A stretch of 64,000 nt of DNA from DMER64 sp964542305 (GTDB taxonomy: Bacteria > Bacteroidota > Bacteroidia > Bacteroidales > UBA932). Positions 41,226 through 49,125 of the stretch are shown in pieces (position 1 is the first letter of the stretch; each line of letters opens with the position of its first letter). The position numbers and the translations under genes are program-made. The stretch is taken from assembly GCA_964542305.1 (NCBI GenBank), contig CAZITX010000004.1, positions 1 to 64,000 on the forward strand. Direction: 5' to 3'. The notes beneath the pieces were generated by a model, which saw only the letters and a program-made list of their open reading frames with translations, made no database searches and was not told the origin of the DNA.

Positions 41226-42158
41226 TTAAAAAAAGAGAGTATAACGTGTACCTGTAAGAGATCCAAAAATACCTGTTCCATTTTTAATATTGGAGTGTAT
41301 ACGGATAGGCTCAGCATATATATCATTTGCAGAACAGTTATACAATTCCAATGTTTTTAAATATTTGTAGTAATCTTCTGATATCTGTTGTAAATTAACA
41401 ACAACGTAAGGTCTGAAATAATTGGATGTGCGTTGACGTGTCTCTATAGTAAAATCGTATGTGGTTCCATCAAATATTGAATCATCAAAAACATTTGAAA
41501 AATACGCCGCCCATCCATTATAGGAAACAGATAAGTTCTTGTCTTCAAATACAATATCGTAGGAAGTAAACAAATCATTAACATAGTATATGGAATCTGA
41601 AAGAGCACCAAGGCTTCGTACATTAAGTCTGTAATAATTTTTTTCTCCCGCCGGATCCCTTAATCGTGCTGTGATAGACATAATTGTATCTGTCCCTGAC
41701 CAGTCCGGGTCATCATTAGGAATGTCGTAGTGATCAATCTTACTATAAAAAGAATTGTGACGAACTATCTCAAAATCAGGCGAATTGAGAATGGTTGTGT
41801 TAGCCTCAACCGGATCACAACCCTCGAAAGATGCCTTCAACTGAAGTTGATCTCCCTCCATTGGACAGTAATCGGATACAAAGCAATTATCTATGTTGTC
41901 ATAGGCCATCTTAACAGGCAATGAATTATTTATAGTCATTTGTACTAAAGCCGTGCTAAGAGTCTGTTTTTCAGGAGTCATCCAACTATCCGGATCAAGG
42001 AAGAAGAGGCTTTTATATACGTAAACCTTAATAGGTTCGCCTGCGATGGCAAGGGCATTTAAGGTTATCAATGGTTTTGTTTCCTCTCCTGAAAAGGAGA
42101 TGTTTTTTTCACAACCATTCAAAATAATCAATAATAATAGGCAAAAAATCCATTTCAT
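41226..42158 (-). CDS. DUF4249-family outer membrane lipoprotein
   Basis: A 310-residue lipoprotein (signal MKWIFCLLLLIILNGC). The mature part begins with a DUF4249-like strand pattern, PLITLNALAIAGEPIKVYVYKSLFF, and has a later YYRLNVRS region. In Bacteroidota these lipoproteins are encoded beside a TonB-dependent receptor, as here (2 bp after the receptor gene), and are thought to act as an accessory of that receptor in place of SusD. Cargo unknown. Confidence 0.82.
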   Translation of the reverse strand: MKWIFCLLLLIILNGCEKNISFSGEETKPLITLNALAIAGEPIKVYVYKSLFFLDPDSWMTPEKQTLSTALVQMTINNSLPVKMAYDNIDNCFVSDYCPMEGDQLQLKASFEGCDPVEANTTILNSPDFEIVRHNSFYSKIDHYDIPNDDPDWSGTDTIMSITARLRDPAGEKNYYRLNVRSLGALSDSIYYVNDLFTSYDIVFEDKNLSVSYNGWAAYFSNVFDDSIFDGTTYDFTIETRQRTSNYFRPYVVVNLQQISEDYYKYLKTLELYNCSANDIYAEPIRIHSNIKNGTGIFGSLTGTRYTLFF

Positions 42159-42160
42159 AA

Positions 42161-44713
42161 CTAAAACTGGTATGAATAACTAAGTGAAGGCATAAACGGG
42201 AACAGGCAGAGCTTCTTAAGCACATACCTGTTTGAATCAAAAGCCGGATACACTGCATATGCATTCATTCGATTGTAAACGTTATAAATGTTTATAGACA
42301 GGGTACTTTTTCCTCTTTTGTGCACCAGGTAATAGTTGATGGCAATGTCCAGGCGATGGTAATCATCCATAACAAATCCATTCCTTTCCAGGTATGTTGA
42401 GAGACGTTGATACCCGTCCAGGTTAACCTGGTCCGGTTGTTGCCCGGAAGTAATAAACAAAACAGGTTCACGACTTGAGGAAAGATAGGATACCGGAAGG
42501 ACTGTCAAATCCGGGATATAACGTCCAATAAAAGCCACTTGTGACAATGTGGCCCGATACCCTGTATGGTAAACAAACGTGCCCGACACTTCCCATTTTT
42601 TGCTGATTTGATGTGAAACGGTCATGCTCAAACTGTTCCGGCAGTCATTTTTAGCGAAAAATACGTCTCCGTTATTAAGCACATTGCCCTCCCGGTTAAA
42701 CTTTCTGAGAGATTTTGACCACGTATAGGCAATCCATCCTGTCGTCCTTCCAACAGATTTTTGTGCAAGGAATTCCACTCCGTATGATGTCCCTTTACCT
42801 ATGGCCACTTTATTTTCCCACCCTTCCGAAGTGTTGAAGAAAGTTATGCCGTCTCTATATTCCAGTACGTTGTTCATGGTCTTATAATATCCTTCCATCG
42901 AAAAACGAATGCCAGATTTATCCAGATCATAGAAGAAGCCCAGTGAGGCTTGGTGAGAGGTTAAGGGTACAATTTGATTGCTAACAGGCACCCATATATC
43001 TGAAGGCATCACAAGATTGGCGCTGTTTAACCCGTGGAATGCCTGGCTCATGTAGGAATAGGACGTTTTTATGGAAAAGTTATCAGTCATCAGTATCCTT
43101 ATGTTGACACGTGGTTCAGGATAGACGTATATCCTATCCTTTACGCCGTATATGTTAAGGCGTAACCCCATATTCATACTGAACTTGTCATTTACCCGCC
43201 ATTTATCTTCAACATATATTGCCCCGTTAATAAGTTTTGATGGGTTTCCTGTGTTTATGTCAGAGACATCAACTGTTTGTGAGGAAGCTATAATGGTTGT
43301 TATGTCCCGGTGTGTCTTGACTATGGGTGAGAACTGTTTTATTGATAATTTCATTCCAGCGGATAGTGTGTTATTGGCTGTCAACAAGGATGTTACATCG
43401 GAGTTCAAATTATAGTCTTCAATACCTGATAAAAATTTTATGCTGGAGTTCGTATGCTGGTAGAAACTGTCCGTAGGGTTATTTAGAGGAATAAATTCCT
43501 CCTTAATGGCTGAATTCTTATTAAGTTCATAACGGAAACGACTGAAATATAGCCCTGTATTAAGGATTGTTTTTTCTCCGTAAATGCGATTCCAGTGTAC
43601 ACTTGCCAGGATATTGCCCCAGTTATTATTAATGTCTTCCTGGTTACTTTTTCTATAGGTCTCTATTTTCCCTTGTCGTTCTTGTTGGCTTTCCATTTGA
43701 CTCATTTCTCCATCCAGATTTAGGCGATCGCCACCGCAATAGAATAGTGCGGAAATCTTACTTTTTTTAGAGAGTTTATGTGTTATTTTGGCGTTAAGGT
43801 CAAAATAAGACATATTGACAAACTGTGACAAAGCTTCTGTTTTGTCATATATCTTTTCCAGAATGGGTCTTGTAAATAAATTGAAATACGATATTCTTGC
43901 CGAGACAATGAACGATGTTTGCTCTTTAATGATAGGTCCCTCGGAAAATAGTTTAGCAGATAACATGCCCAGGGAGCCTGCTCCATGGAAAGATTCAAAA
44001 TTACCGTCTTTCATCTTGGCTTCAATTACCGATGAAATGTGCCCTCCGTACCGGGCGGGAAAATTTCCCTTGTGGACGACGATTTCTTCAATGACGTCGG
44101 GATTAAAAGCAGATACAAACCCTTTAAGATGTTCAGCATTGTATATGGATATTCCCCCCATTGTCATATCGTTTTGGTCGTATGAGCCGCCCCTGATATA
44201 CACCCCGGCGAAACCATCTCCCCCGGAATGGATACCCGGTAATAATTGAACCATTTTCATTATATCGGGTTCTCCAAGTAGTGCCGGAGCTTTTTTTACC
44301 TGGGCCACAGGAATAGATACTGTCCCCATCTGTGTACTGTGAGCTCCCAAATCAGACTGTCGGGCATATATAGTGATTTCGTCCAGATCCGGATTTGGCT
44401 GTAGTCTTACGTTCAGGATAGTGTCGCAGGTAATTGTGAGTTGTACTTCTTGCGTTATGTATCCTACGTAGCTGAAATCTAACAGTACGCCACCTTTTGG
44501 TAATTTTATGGTGTAAGTCCCATCGCTATGTGTGTATGTGTTTCGTAGTCCTACATCGCTTATAATTGATGCCCCGTTTAGGCATTCACCTGTTAATGAG
44601 TCGTATACGATTCCTCTCACAACAAATTTGTTTTGTCCGTAAACACTAGCCGGTATCAGCAATATTAACAATATTAACAATTTGCAGAGAACAAAGAAAA
44701 GAAAAGCCCTCAT
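42161..44713 (-). CDS. TonB-dependent receptor with carboxypeptidase-like regulatory domain
   Basis: An 850-residue outer membrane receptor. After the signal peptide (ending SVYGQ) comes a carboxypeptidase-like beta domain (VRGIVYDSLTGECLNGASI), then the plug (MVQLLPGIHSGGDGFAGVYIRGGSYDQN, VIEEIVVHKGNFPARYGGHISSVI), then a barrel ending in the aromatic SYSYQF. I start at 44713, immediately after the upstream gene's stop; an earlier ATG would lie inside that gene. With the DUF4249 lipoprotein it should import an unidentified ligand using TonB energy. Confidence 0.93.
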   Translation of the reverse strand: MRAFLFFVLCKLLILLILLIPASVYGQNKFVVRGIVYDSLTGECLNGASIISDVGLRNTYTHSDGTYTIKLPKGGVLLDFSYVGYITQEVQLTITCDTILNVRLQPNPDLDEITIYARQSDLGAHSTQMGTVSIPVAQVKKAPALLGEPDIMKMVQLLPGIHSGGDGFAGVYIRGGSYDQNDMTMGGISIYNAEHLKGFVSAFNPDVIEEIVVHKGNFPARYGGHISSVIEAKMKDGNFESFHGAGSLGMLSAKLFSEGPIIKEQTSFIVSARISYFNLFTRPILEKIYDKTEALSQFVNMSYFDLNAKITHKLSKKSKISALFYCGGDRLNLDGEMSQMESQQERQGKIETYRKSNQEDINNNWGNILASVHWNRIYGEKTILNTGLYFSRFRYELNKNSAIKEEFIPLNNPTDSFYQHTNSSIKFLSGIEDYNLNSDVTSLLTANNTLSAGMKLSIKQFSPIVKTHRDITTIIASSQTVDVSDINTGNPSKLINGAIYVEDKWRVNDKFSMNMGLRLNIYGVKDRIYVYPEPRVNIRILMTDNFSIKTSYSYMSQAFHGLNSANLVMPSDIWVPVSNQIVPLTSHQASLGFFYDLDKSGIRFSMEGYYKTMNNVLEYRDGITFFNTSEGWENKVAIGKGTSYGVEFLAQKSVGRTTGWIAYTWSKSLRKFNREGNVLNNGDVFFAKNDCRNSLSMTVSHQISKKWEVSGTFVYHTGYRATLSQVAFIGRYIPDLTVLPVSYLSSSREPVLFITSGQQPDQVNLDGYQRLSTYLERNGFVMDDYHRLDIAINYYLVHKRGKSTLSINIYNVYNRMNAYAVYPAFDSNRYVLKKLCLFPFMPSLSYSYQF

Positions 44714-44714
44714 T

Positions 44715-46001
44715 TTACAAGTATTCACGTAACGGTTCAAAAAAGGCTGAATAAACAATTGTGCCTTGAGAATTTTCAATACTACAACTAATCTGGAATG
44801 TACCTCCTTGATTAAAAAAGATTGCTACAGAATCTGCAGCAGAAGATACAATATAACCTCCTTTTTCTTCATCACAAAAGTTCCAATGATAAGTAGCATT
44901 AGCATATTCGGCTATGTGTGGAAATATTCTGTAGATATAAGTATTCCCCAAGGTGATGTATGCCGGTCCGATTATTGCGGGGGCGTAATAGTATGTTCTG
45001 TTGGTAGTGTACGAAGCGGGAACTGTCGTGGGGGCGTGTCTCACTAATGGACCCTCTCCCCATTTTGAAGTATAATATGATGTGCCATATGATGAAAGTG
45101 CCGAATGGTCACCGCTGTAATATACTCTGGTATATCCATAATTATTACCCTGGGTTGCAGAGCTATATAAATCATTTGTCCAATATTTGGATAAATTGAT
45201 ACCTCCATAATCAATCCAACAGGTTGCCCCTCCTTCCGATATGTTCCATGCATAACTGTGGCAGTTGTAGGTGCGTGAAGCACTGTCAATAAGGATTACA
45301 TTGTAGTTGTTAAGTACATCCATTGTGCTTTCAAAAATTACCCAGGAAGAGACTTCATCTCGTATATATGCAGTAATTTCTTGTCTTAAAGGCGTATATA
45401 TGATAGTAAAATAGTCACTCATTGCTTTAATTCTCTTTGACTTTGACATATCAAGTAAAAGGTAACCTTGATAAACCAATGGGTTTTTTCTTTTCTCAGA
45501 TGCTTTTTCAGACAGGTAAAAATATAAAGAGTCCTTCTGTATATCATTCAGTTGAGAGATAAAAGTATCATTTGCAAGTAGTAACTCAATATATCTTAAA
45601 TGAAGTGGCGAAGATAGCGTGTCCAGGTTTGATATAAAGGGATCTTCGAGTACTTTAATGTTTGAATATAATTTCAACAGTTTTATAGTTCCATCTTTTC
45701 TTGATGATAACTCTTTTAGACCGTTGAAGTTTTTTATCATAAAAGAAATACCATATTTTTCGTTATCGGTTAGCATATATTCAAAGAACCCTGATATATT
45801 TTTCCATTTAGTAGTGTCTTTTATTGTCCAAAATTTATGGGCATCATTTTTAAAAGAATTGTTCGAATTATATAGGACTATGATACTATCTGCTTGATAA
45901 ACATTCAAAGATTTGTAAGAGATAGGAGTGGCATCTTGAATACTACAAGAAAAGGAGCATAAAAGACAGAAAGCTGTGATGAGAATGTAGTGTTTCATCA
46001 A
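44715..46001 (-). CDS. lipoprotein with NCHSYAW papain-like domain
   Basis: A 428-residue lipoprotein (lipobox SFSC near residue 19). Residues 30-230 are helical and charged, with no family I know. From 245 a compact domain has NCHSYAWN with Cys247, GDHSAL with His299 and SKWGEGPL. This Cys-His arrangement with an SKWG strand is typical of secreted papain/NlpC-like cysteine hydrolase or amidase domains. The last 80 residues look like a PKD or Ig-like beta domain. It is the first gene of the operon with the TonB receptor and the DUF4249 lipoprotein (1-2 bp gaps). It may process the ligand or an envelope target; this is inference. Confidence 0.6.
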   Translation of the reverse strand: MMKHYILITAFCLLCSFSCSIQDATPISYKSLNVYQADSIIVLYNSNNSFKNDAHKFWTIKDTTKWKNISGFFEYMLTDNEKYGISFMIKNFNGLKELSSRKDGTIKLLKLYSNIKVLEDPFISNLDTLSSPLHLRYIELLLANDTFISQLNDIQKDSLYFYLSEKASEKRKNPLVYQGYLLLDMSKSKRIKAMSDYFTIIYTPLRQEITAYIRDEVSSWVIFESTMDVLNNYNVILIDSASRTYNCHSYAWNISEGGATCWIDYGGINLSKYWTNDLYSSATQGNNYGYTRVYYSGDHSALSSYGTSYYTSKWGEGPLVRHAPTTVPASYTTNRTYYYAPAIIGPAYITLGNTYIYRIFPHIAEYANATYHWNFCDEEKGGYIVSSAADSVAIFFNQGGTFQISCSIENSQGTIVYSAFFEPLREYL

Positions 46002-46064
46002 TGTTTAGGTGTATGTATATTTTCTGCCCTGAAATGCAAAAGTTAAGACTTCATATGACAGAGG

Positions 46065-46072
46065 TAAAGATA
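46065..46072 (-). promoter_or_regulatory. candidate -7 element for the NCHSYAW/TonB receptor operon
   Basis: Minus-strand TATCTTTA, 63 nt before the ATG at 46001. No clear -33 element; the transposase remnant lies just upstream. Confidence 0.3.
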
Positions 46073-46093
46073 CAACATTTTGGGAATGATTGT

Positions 46094-46210
46094 TTAGCAG
46101 TTTCTCCATAACAGTATTTTCCTGAATGCGATAGCATAAAATACATCCTGCATGGTCCGATGAAACCGTTCACAAATGCCATCCGTTTGCGGGTTTTTTC
46201 CTTTCGTTTT
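46094..46210 (-). pseudogene. remnant of an IS481-like DDE transposase C-terminus
   Basis: The minus strand translates as TKGKNPQTDGICERFHRTMQ, then DVFYAIAFRK, before losing similarity and reaching a stop. The NPQT-x-GICERFH stretch with its catalytic glutamate is the signature of the third acidic residue in integrase-core transposases of the IS481/IS3 group. The frame is closed by a stop 4 codons upstream, and there is no N-terminal part nearby. So this is a fragment of about 38 codons left by a decayed insertion between tRNA-Leu and the TonB receptor operon. Confidence 0.8.
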
Positions 46211-46245
46211 TCAAATTAGCGGAACTTTTGCGGAACTTTTTAAAA

Positions 46246-46285
46246 AAGAAAAAACCAAACTACTGAATTTCAATAGTTTGGTTTT
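46246..46285 (-). terminator. rho-independent terminator after tRNA-Leu
   Basis: AAAACCAAACTA (46251-46262) pairs with TAGTTTGGTTTT (46274-46285) in a 12-bp stem with an 11-nt loop. On the minus strand it is followed by a T-rich tract. It begins 9 nt after the tRNA. Confidence 0.8.
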
Positions 46286-46293
46286 AGTAAACG

Positions 46294-46377
46294 TGCCCAG
46301 GACAAGACTCGAACTTGCACACCGTAACCGGCACCACCCCCTCAAAGTGGCGTGTCTACCAATTCCACCACCTGGGC
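46294..46377 (-). tRNA. tRNA-Leu (GAG)
   Basis: An 84-nt class II tRNA. Acceptor GCCCAGG/CCTGGGC with discriminator A; D arm GTGG...CAC; anticodon stem CCACT/GGTGG (closing T-G) with loop TTGAGGG, giving GAG, which reads CUC and CUU. Long variable arm TGCCG/CGGTG; T arm GCAAG/CTTGT with loop TTCGAGT. CCA is not encoded. A minus-strand TATATTTG (46389-46396) lies 11 nt upstream. Confidence 0.93.
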
Positions 46378-46388
46378 AATTTGCGGGG

Positions 46389-46396
46389 CAAATATA
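46389..46396 (-). promoter_or_regulatory. -7 element of tRNA-Leu promoter
   Basis: Minus-strand TATATTTG, matching TAnnTTTG, 11 nt before the first base of the tRNA. Confidence 0.5.
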
Positions 46397-46418
46397 AGAC
46401 AAATTTCCTTATTCTTCC

Positions 46419-46426
46419 TATATTTG
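46419..46426 (+). promoter_or_regulatory. -7 element of AIRS-like/menG/cls operon
   Basis: TATATTTG, 18 nt before the ATG at 46445, divergent from the tRNA-Leu promoter. Confidence 0.5.
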
Positions 46427-46444
46427 TTGGATAAAAAATTGATT

Positions 46445-46954
46445 ATGGACACACATACAACACTTCAGCGTAAGGCTTTAGAAATAGCAGCAAAACTTCG
46501 TAACGAGGGAGCAGACAAACCGTCTCCGGAAGAGTCTTTCGGTTTATTCAAACAGAAAGGGGATATGATTTACCTGGTAGGCGATACAGTGTCAAAAAAG
46601 GTAGACCTGGACCAGGATTACCGTATACAGAAAATCATGCTGTCTGCAATGCGTAAGAACTTGGTATCGTGTGTTCAGGAGGTATCCGATGGAGGTGTTT
46701 TTGAAGCTTTGCTTAGGGCAGCCATGCCCGCCGGACTGGGTTTTGATATTACCACGGATTCTGAGATCCCGGAAGAGCAGTTTTTGTTTGAAGATCCAGG
46801 GACCTGTGCCGTGGTTACGGTTTCCGTTGAAAAGGACGAAGAACTGGTTCAGTATCTTTTTGATAACAGGATCAACGTGATGACATTGGGCCACGTAACC
46901 AAGGGAGATATTCGCATAGATGACCAATCCTACGGAAATATCCGCCAAATATGA
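46445..46954 (+). CDS. stand-alone AIR synthase (PurM/PurL) C-terminal-like domain protein
   Basis: A 169-residue protein. The part from about residue 75 (VQEVSDGGVFEALLRAAMPAGLGFDI, then EEQFLFEDPGTCAVVTVS) resembles the C-terminal domain of AIR synthase-related proteins, including the VSDGG stretch of PurL. The N-terminal ATP-binding half is missing, so it cannot be a complete PurM or PurL. It may be a subunit, regulator or relic of the purine enzyme. I start at 46445 (MDTHTTLQRK); residues before it in the frame lie across the tRNA gene. It overlaps menG by 35 bp. Confidence 0.7.
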   Translation: MDTHTTLQRKALEIAAKLRNEGADKPSPEESFGLFKQKGDMIYLVGDTVSKKVDLDQDYRIQKIMLSAMRKNLVSCVQEVSDGGVFEALLRAAMPAGLGFDITTDSEIPEEQFLFEDPGTCAVVTVSVEKDEELVQYLFDNRINVMTLGHVTKGDIRIDDQSYGNIRQI

Positions 46955-47633
46955 TCTGACCAACGGGATCTTTAACGCCATTGCCCGCCGGTACGACAGA
47001 ACCAATAGTATCCTTTCCTTTGGTTTTAACGCCCTGTGGCACCGGAAACTGATTGGTGAAGTGCGAAAGGAGCCACACGAAAAGATCCTGGATCTGGCCT
47101 GCGGAACGGGCACCCTTACCAAAAAACTGGCCAGCCTGCCCGGCACCCGCGTAACAGGCGTGGACCCCTCGGCAAATATGCTCTCCGTGGCGCAAAAAAG
47201 ACTCGGCACAAAAGAAAATATTAGTTTAATAAAGGGATATGCCGAGTCCCTTCCGTTCTCCGAAGGATCTTTTGCGGTGGTGACGGTTTCCTACGGAATC
47301 CGAAATTTTGCCCAGATGGAAGTTTCTCTGCAGGAAACATGGAGAGTGCTTGAGCCGGGTGGCCGGCTTTTCATATTGGAATTTTCGCCGGAAAAAGGGG
47401 ATTCGCCCGGAAATGTTTTGAAAAGGTTTTATATTCATAGGATATTACCGCGTATTGGGTGGCTAAGTACCGGTCAAAAGCAGGCATACCGGTACCTGCG
47501 GGATTCGGTGGAATCTTTTCCGCAAGCCGGAACCATATGCAGTAAAATGGAAGATGCGGGATTTACAGAAGTATCACACACCCGTTTAAAACCGGGTGTA
47601 GCCGTTTTGTTTACAGGTGCTAAATTAAGATGA
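46920..47633 (+). CDS. menG: demethylmenaquinone methyltransferase (MenG/UbiE)
   Basis: A 237-residue SAM-dependent methyltransferase for the last step of menaquinone synthesis. Seen: the N-terminus with FNAIARRYDRTNSILSFGFNALWHRKLI, SAM motif DLACGTGTLTKKLA, VTVSYGIRNFA, and LEPGGRLFILEFS. UbiE and MenG are the same family; Bacteroidota use menaquinone, so menG is the better name. It overlaps the preceding gene by 35 bp and the cls start by 4 bp (ATGA). Confidence 0.95.
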   Translation: MTNPTEISAKYDLTNGIFNAIARRYDRTNSILSFGFNALWHRKLIGEVRKEPHEKILDLACGTGTLTKKLASLPGTRVTGVDPSANMLSVAQKRLGTKENISLIKGYAESLPFSEGSFAVVTVSYGIRNFAQMEVSLQETWRVLEPGGRLFILEFSPEKGDSPGNVLKRFYIHRILPRIGWLSTGQKQAYRYLRDSVESFPQAGTICSKMEDAGFTEVSHTRLKPGVAVLFTGAKLR

Positions 47634-49108
47634 TGGATTATAGTTTCAGTTCTGTTTTCACTCTTTTGCTCTACCTTTTTTACCTGGGGTTGGCACTTTA
47701 TTTCATTTACGATCTGATCTTTAAAAAACACAATCCGGTTAAATCACTTTCCTGGATCGTGGTCATGCTTTTACTTCCGTACATCGGGCTGATACTTTAT
47801 ATCTATGTAGGCAGGGATTACAGGCGAATAAAAATTTACAGCCGGAAAGGATTGCACGACGAAAGATTGAAAAAAGAACTGAGTGCCCAACAGGTAGAAC
47901 AATTGAATGCTACCCGGGATGAATTGCCTGATGCCATTGCCTCTCATAAAAAAATTGTACTGCTGGCACTTAACAACAGCAGGAGCATCCTGACCGAACA
48001 CAACCGAACACAGTTGTATTTTACCGGAAAAGAAGCACTGGAAGCCATGTTCAAAAGTGCTGAGCGTGCAAAACAACACATTCATCTGCAGTCTTTTATC
48101 ATAGAAAACGATTCAGTAGGGACACAGTGGAAAAATTTGCTGATAAAAAAAGCCGAAGAAGGTCTTGATGTATGTGTCATTTACGATGATTTTGGAAGCT
48201 GGCATTTGCCCCGTTCTTTTAAAAATCAAATGCTGGAGGCCGGGGTGCACATGCAGCCCTTCGGGAAAGTCCGGTTTCCCGGAATGCGAACCATGATCAA
48301 TTACCGGAATCACCGCAAGCTCTTGATAGTGGACGGGGTAGAGGGGTTCCTGGGCGGAGTCAACATTGCCGACAGGTACTACGATGGGGGAAACAGCCTG
48401 GAATGGCGCGACACACAAATGCGCATTGAAGGTGAAGCGGTCCGGCAACTGGAGTCAAGTTTTTTAATGGACTGGTATTTTATCACACATAAAAACCTCA
48501 GAAGAAGGAAACCTTACACGTACCGTCTTCCCACATTGGAAGAAGACAAGGTCCCTGAAACCTGCCACATCCAGATAGTAAGCTCCGGACCGGACAGCGA
48601 TTGGGCAGATATTATGCAATTGTACCTGACTTTCATTACGGAGGCTAAAGAACGCATTAGCATAACTACTCCGTATTTTATTCCAAATGAATCCATACTC
48701 AACGCGCTGCGTACGGCAGCCCTCGGAGGTGTAGAAGTACGTTTGATGTTGCCCCGGGTAGCAGATAGTCGCTTTGTCCATTTCGCCAGCTTGTCCTATG
48801 TCAGTGAATTGTTGGATGCTGGTGTTAAGGTGTACCTATACACTAAAAGCTTCATCCATTCCAAAACCATCAGCATAGACGGAAAAAGTTGCGTTATTGG
48901 TTCAGCCAACCTGGACAACAGGAGCCTGGACCATCATTTTGAAGTAGGTGCCATAGTCTATAATCGGCAAGTAAGCCGGGAACTGGAAGATCAGTTTGAC
49001 CGCTACACGAATGATTCCCGTTTGATATCTCCCAAAGCCTGGGAGAAAAGACCGGTACGACAAAAAATTGCAGAGGCACTTACCCGCCTGTTAAGCCCGT
49101 TACTCTAA
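47630..49108 (+). CDS. cls: cardiolipin synthase, phospholipase D type
   Basis: A 492-residue membrane enzyme that condenses two phosphatidylglycerol molecules to cardiolipin. Two N-terminal transmembrane helices (about 8-28 and 40-60) include the PLDc_N segment PVKSLSWIVVMLLLPYIGLILY. Two HKD motifs follow: HRKLLIVDGVEGFLGG near 225 and HSKTISIDGKSCVIGSANLD near 410. The start is one of two adjacent ATG codons at 47630/47633. Grouped with menG, both act on inner membrane lipids or quinones. Confidence 0.95.
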   Translation: MMDYSFSSVFTLLLYLFYLGLALYFIYDLIFKKHNPVKSLSWIVVMLLLPYIGLILYIYVGRDYRRIKIYSRKGLHDERLKKELSAQQVEQLNATRDELPDAIASHKKIVLLALNNSRSILTEHNRTQLYFTGKEALEAMFKSAERAKQHIHLQSFIIENDSVGTQWKNLLIKKAEEGLDVCVIYDDFGSWHLPRSFKNQMLEAGVHMQPFGKVRFPGMRTMINYRNHRKLLIVDGVEGFLGGVNIADRYYDGGNSLEWRDTQMRIEGEAVRQLESSFLMDWYFITHKNLRRRKPYTYRLPTLEEDKVPETCHIQIVSSGPDSDWADIMQLYLTFITEAKERISITTPYFIPNESILNALRTAALGGVEVRLMLPRVADSRFVHFASLSYVSELLDAGVKVYLYTKSFIHSKTISIDGKSCVIGSANLDNRSLDHHFEVGAIVYNRQVSRELEDQFDRYTNDSRLISPKAWEKRPVRQKIAEALTRLLSPLL

Positions 49109-49125
49109 TTGCGCAAAAATGGTTT

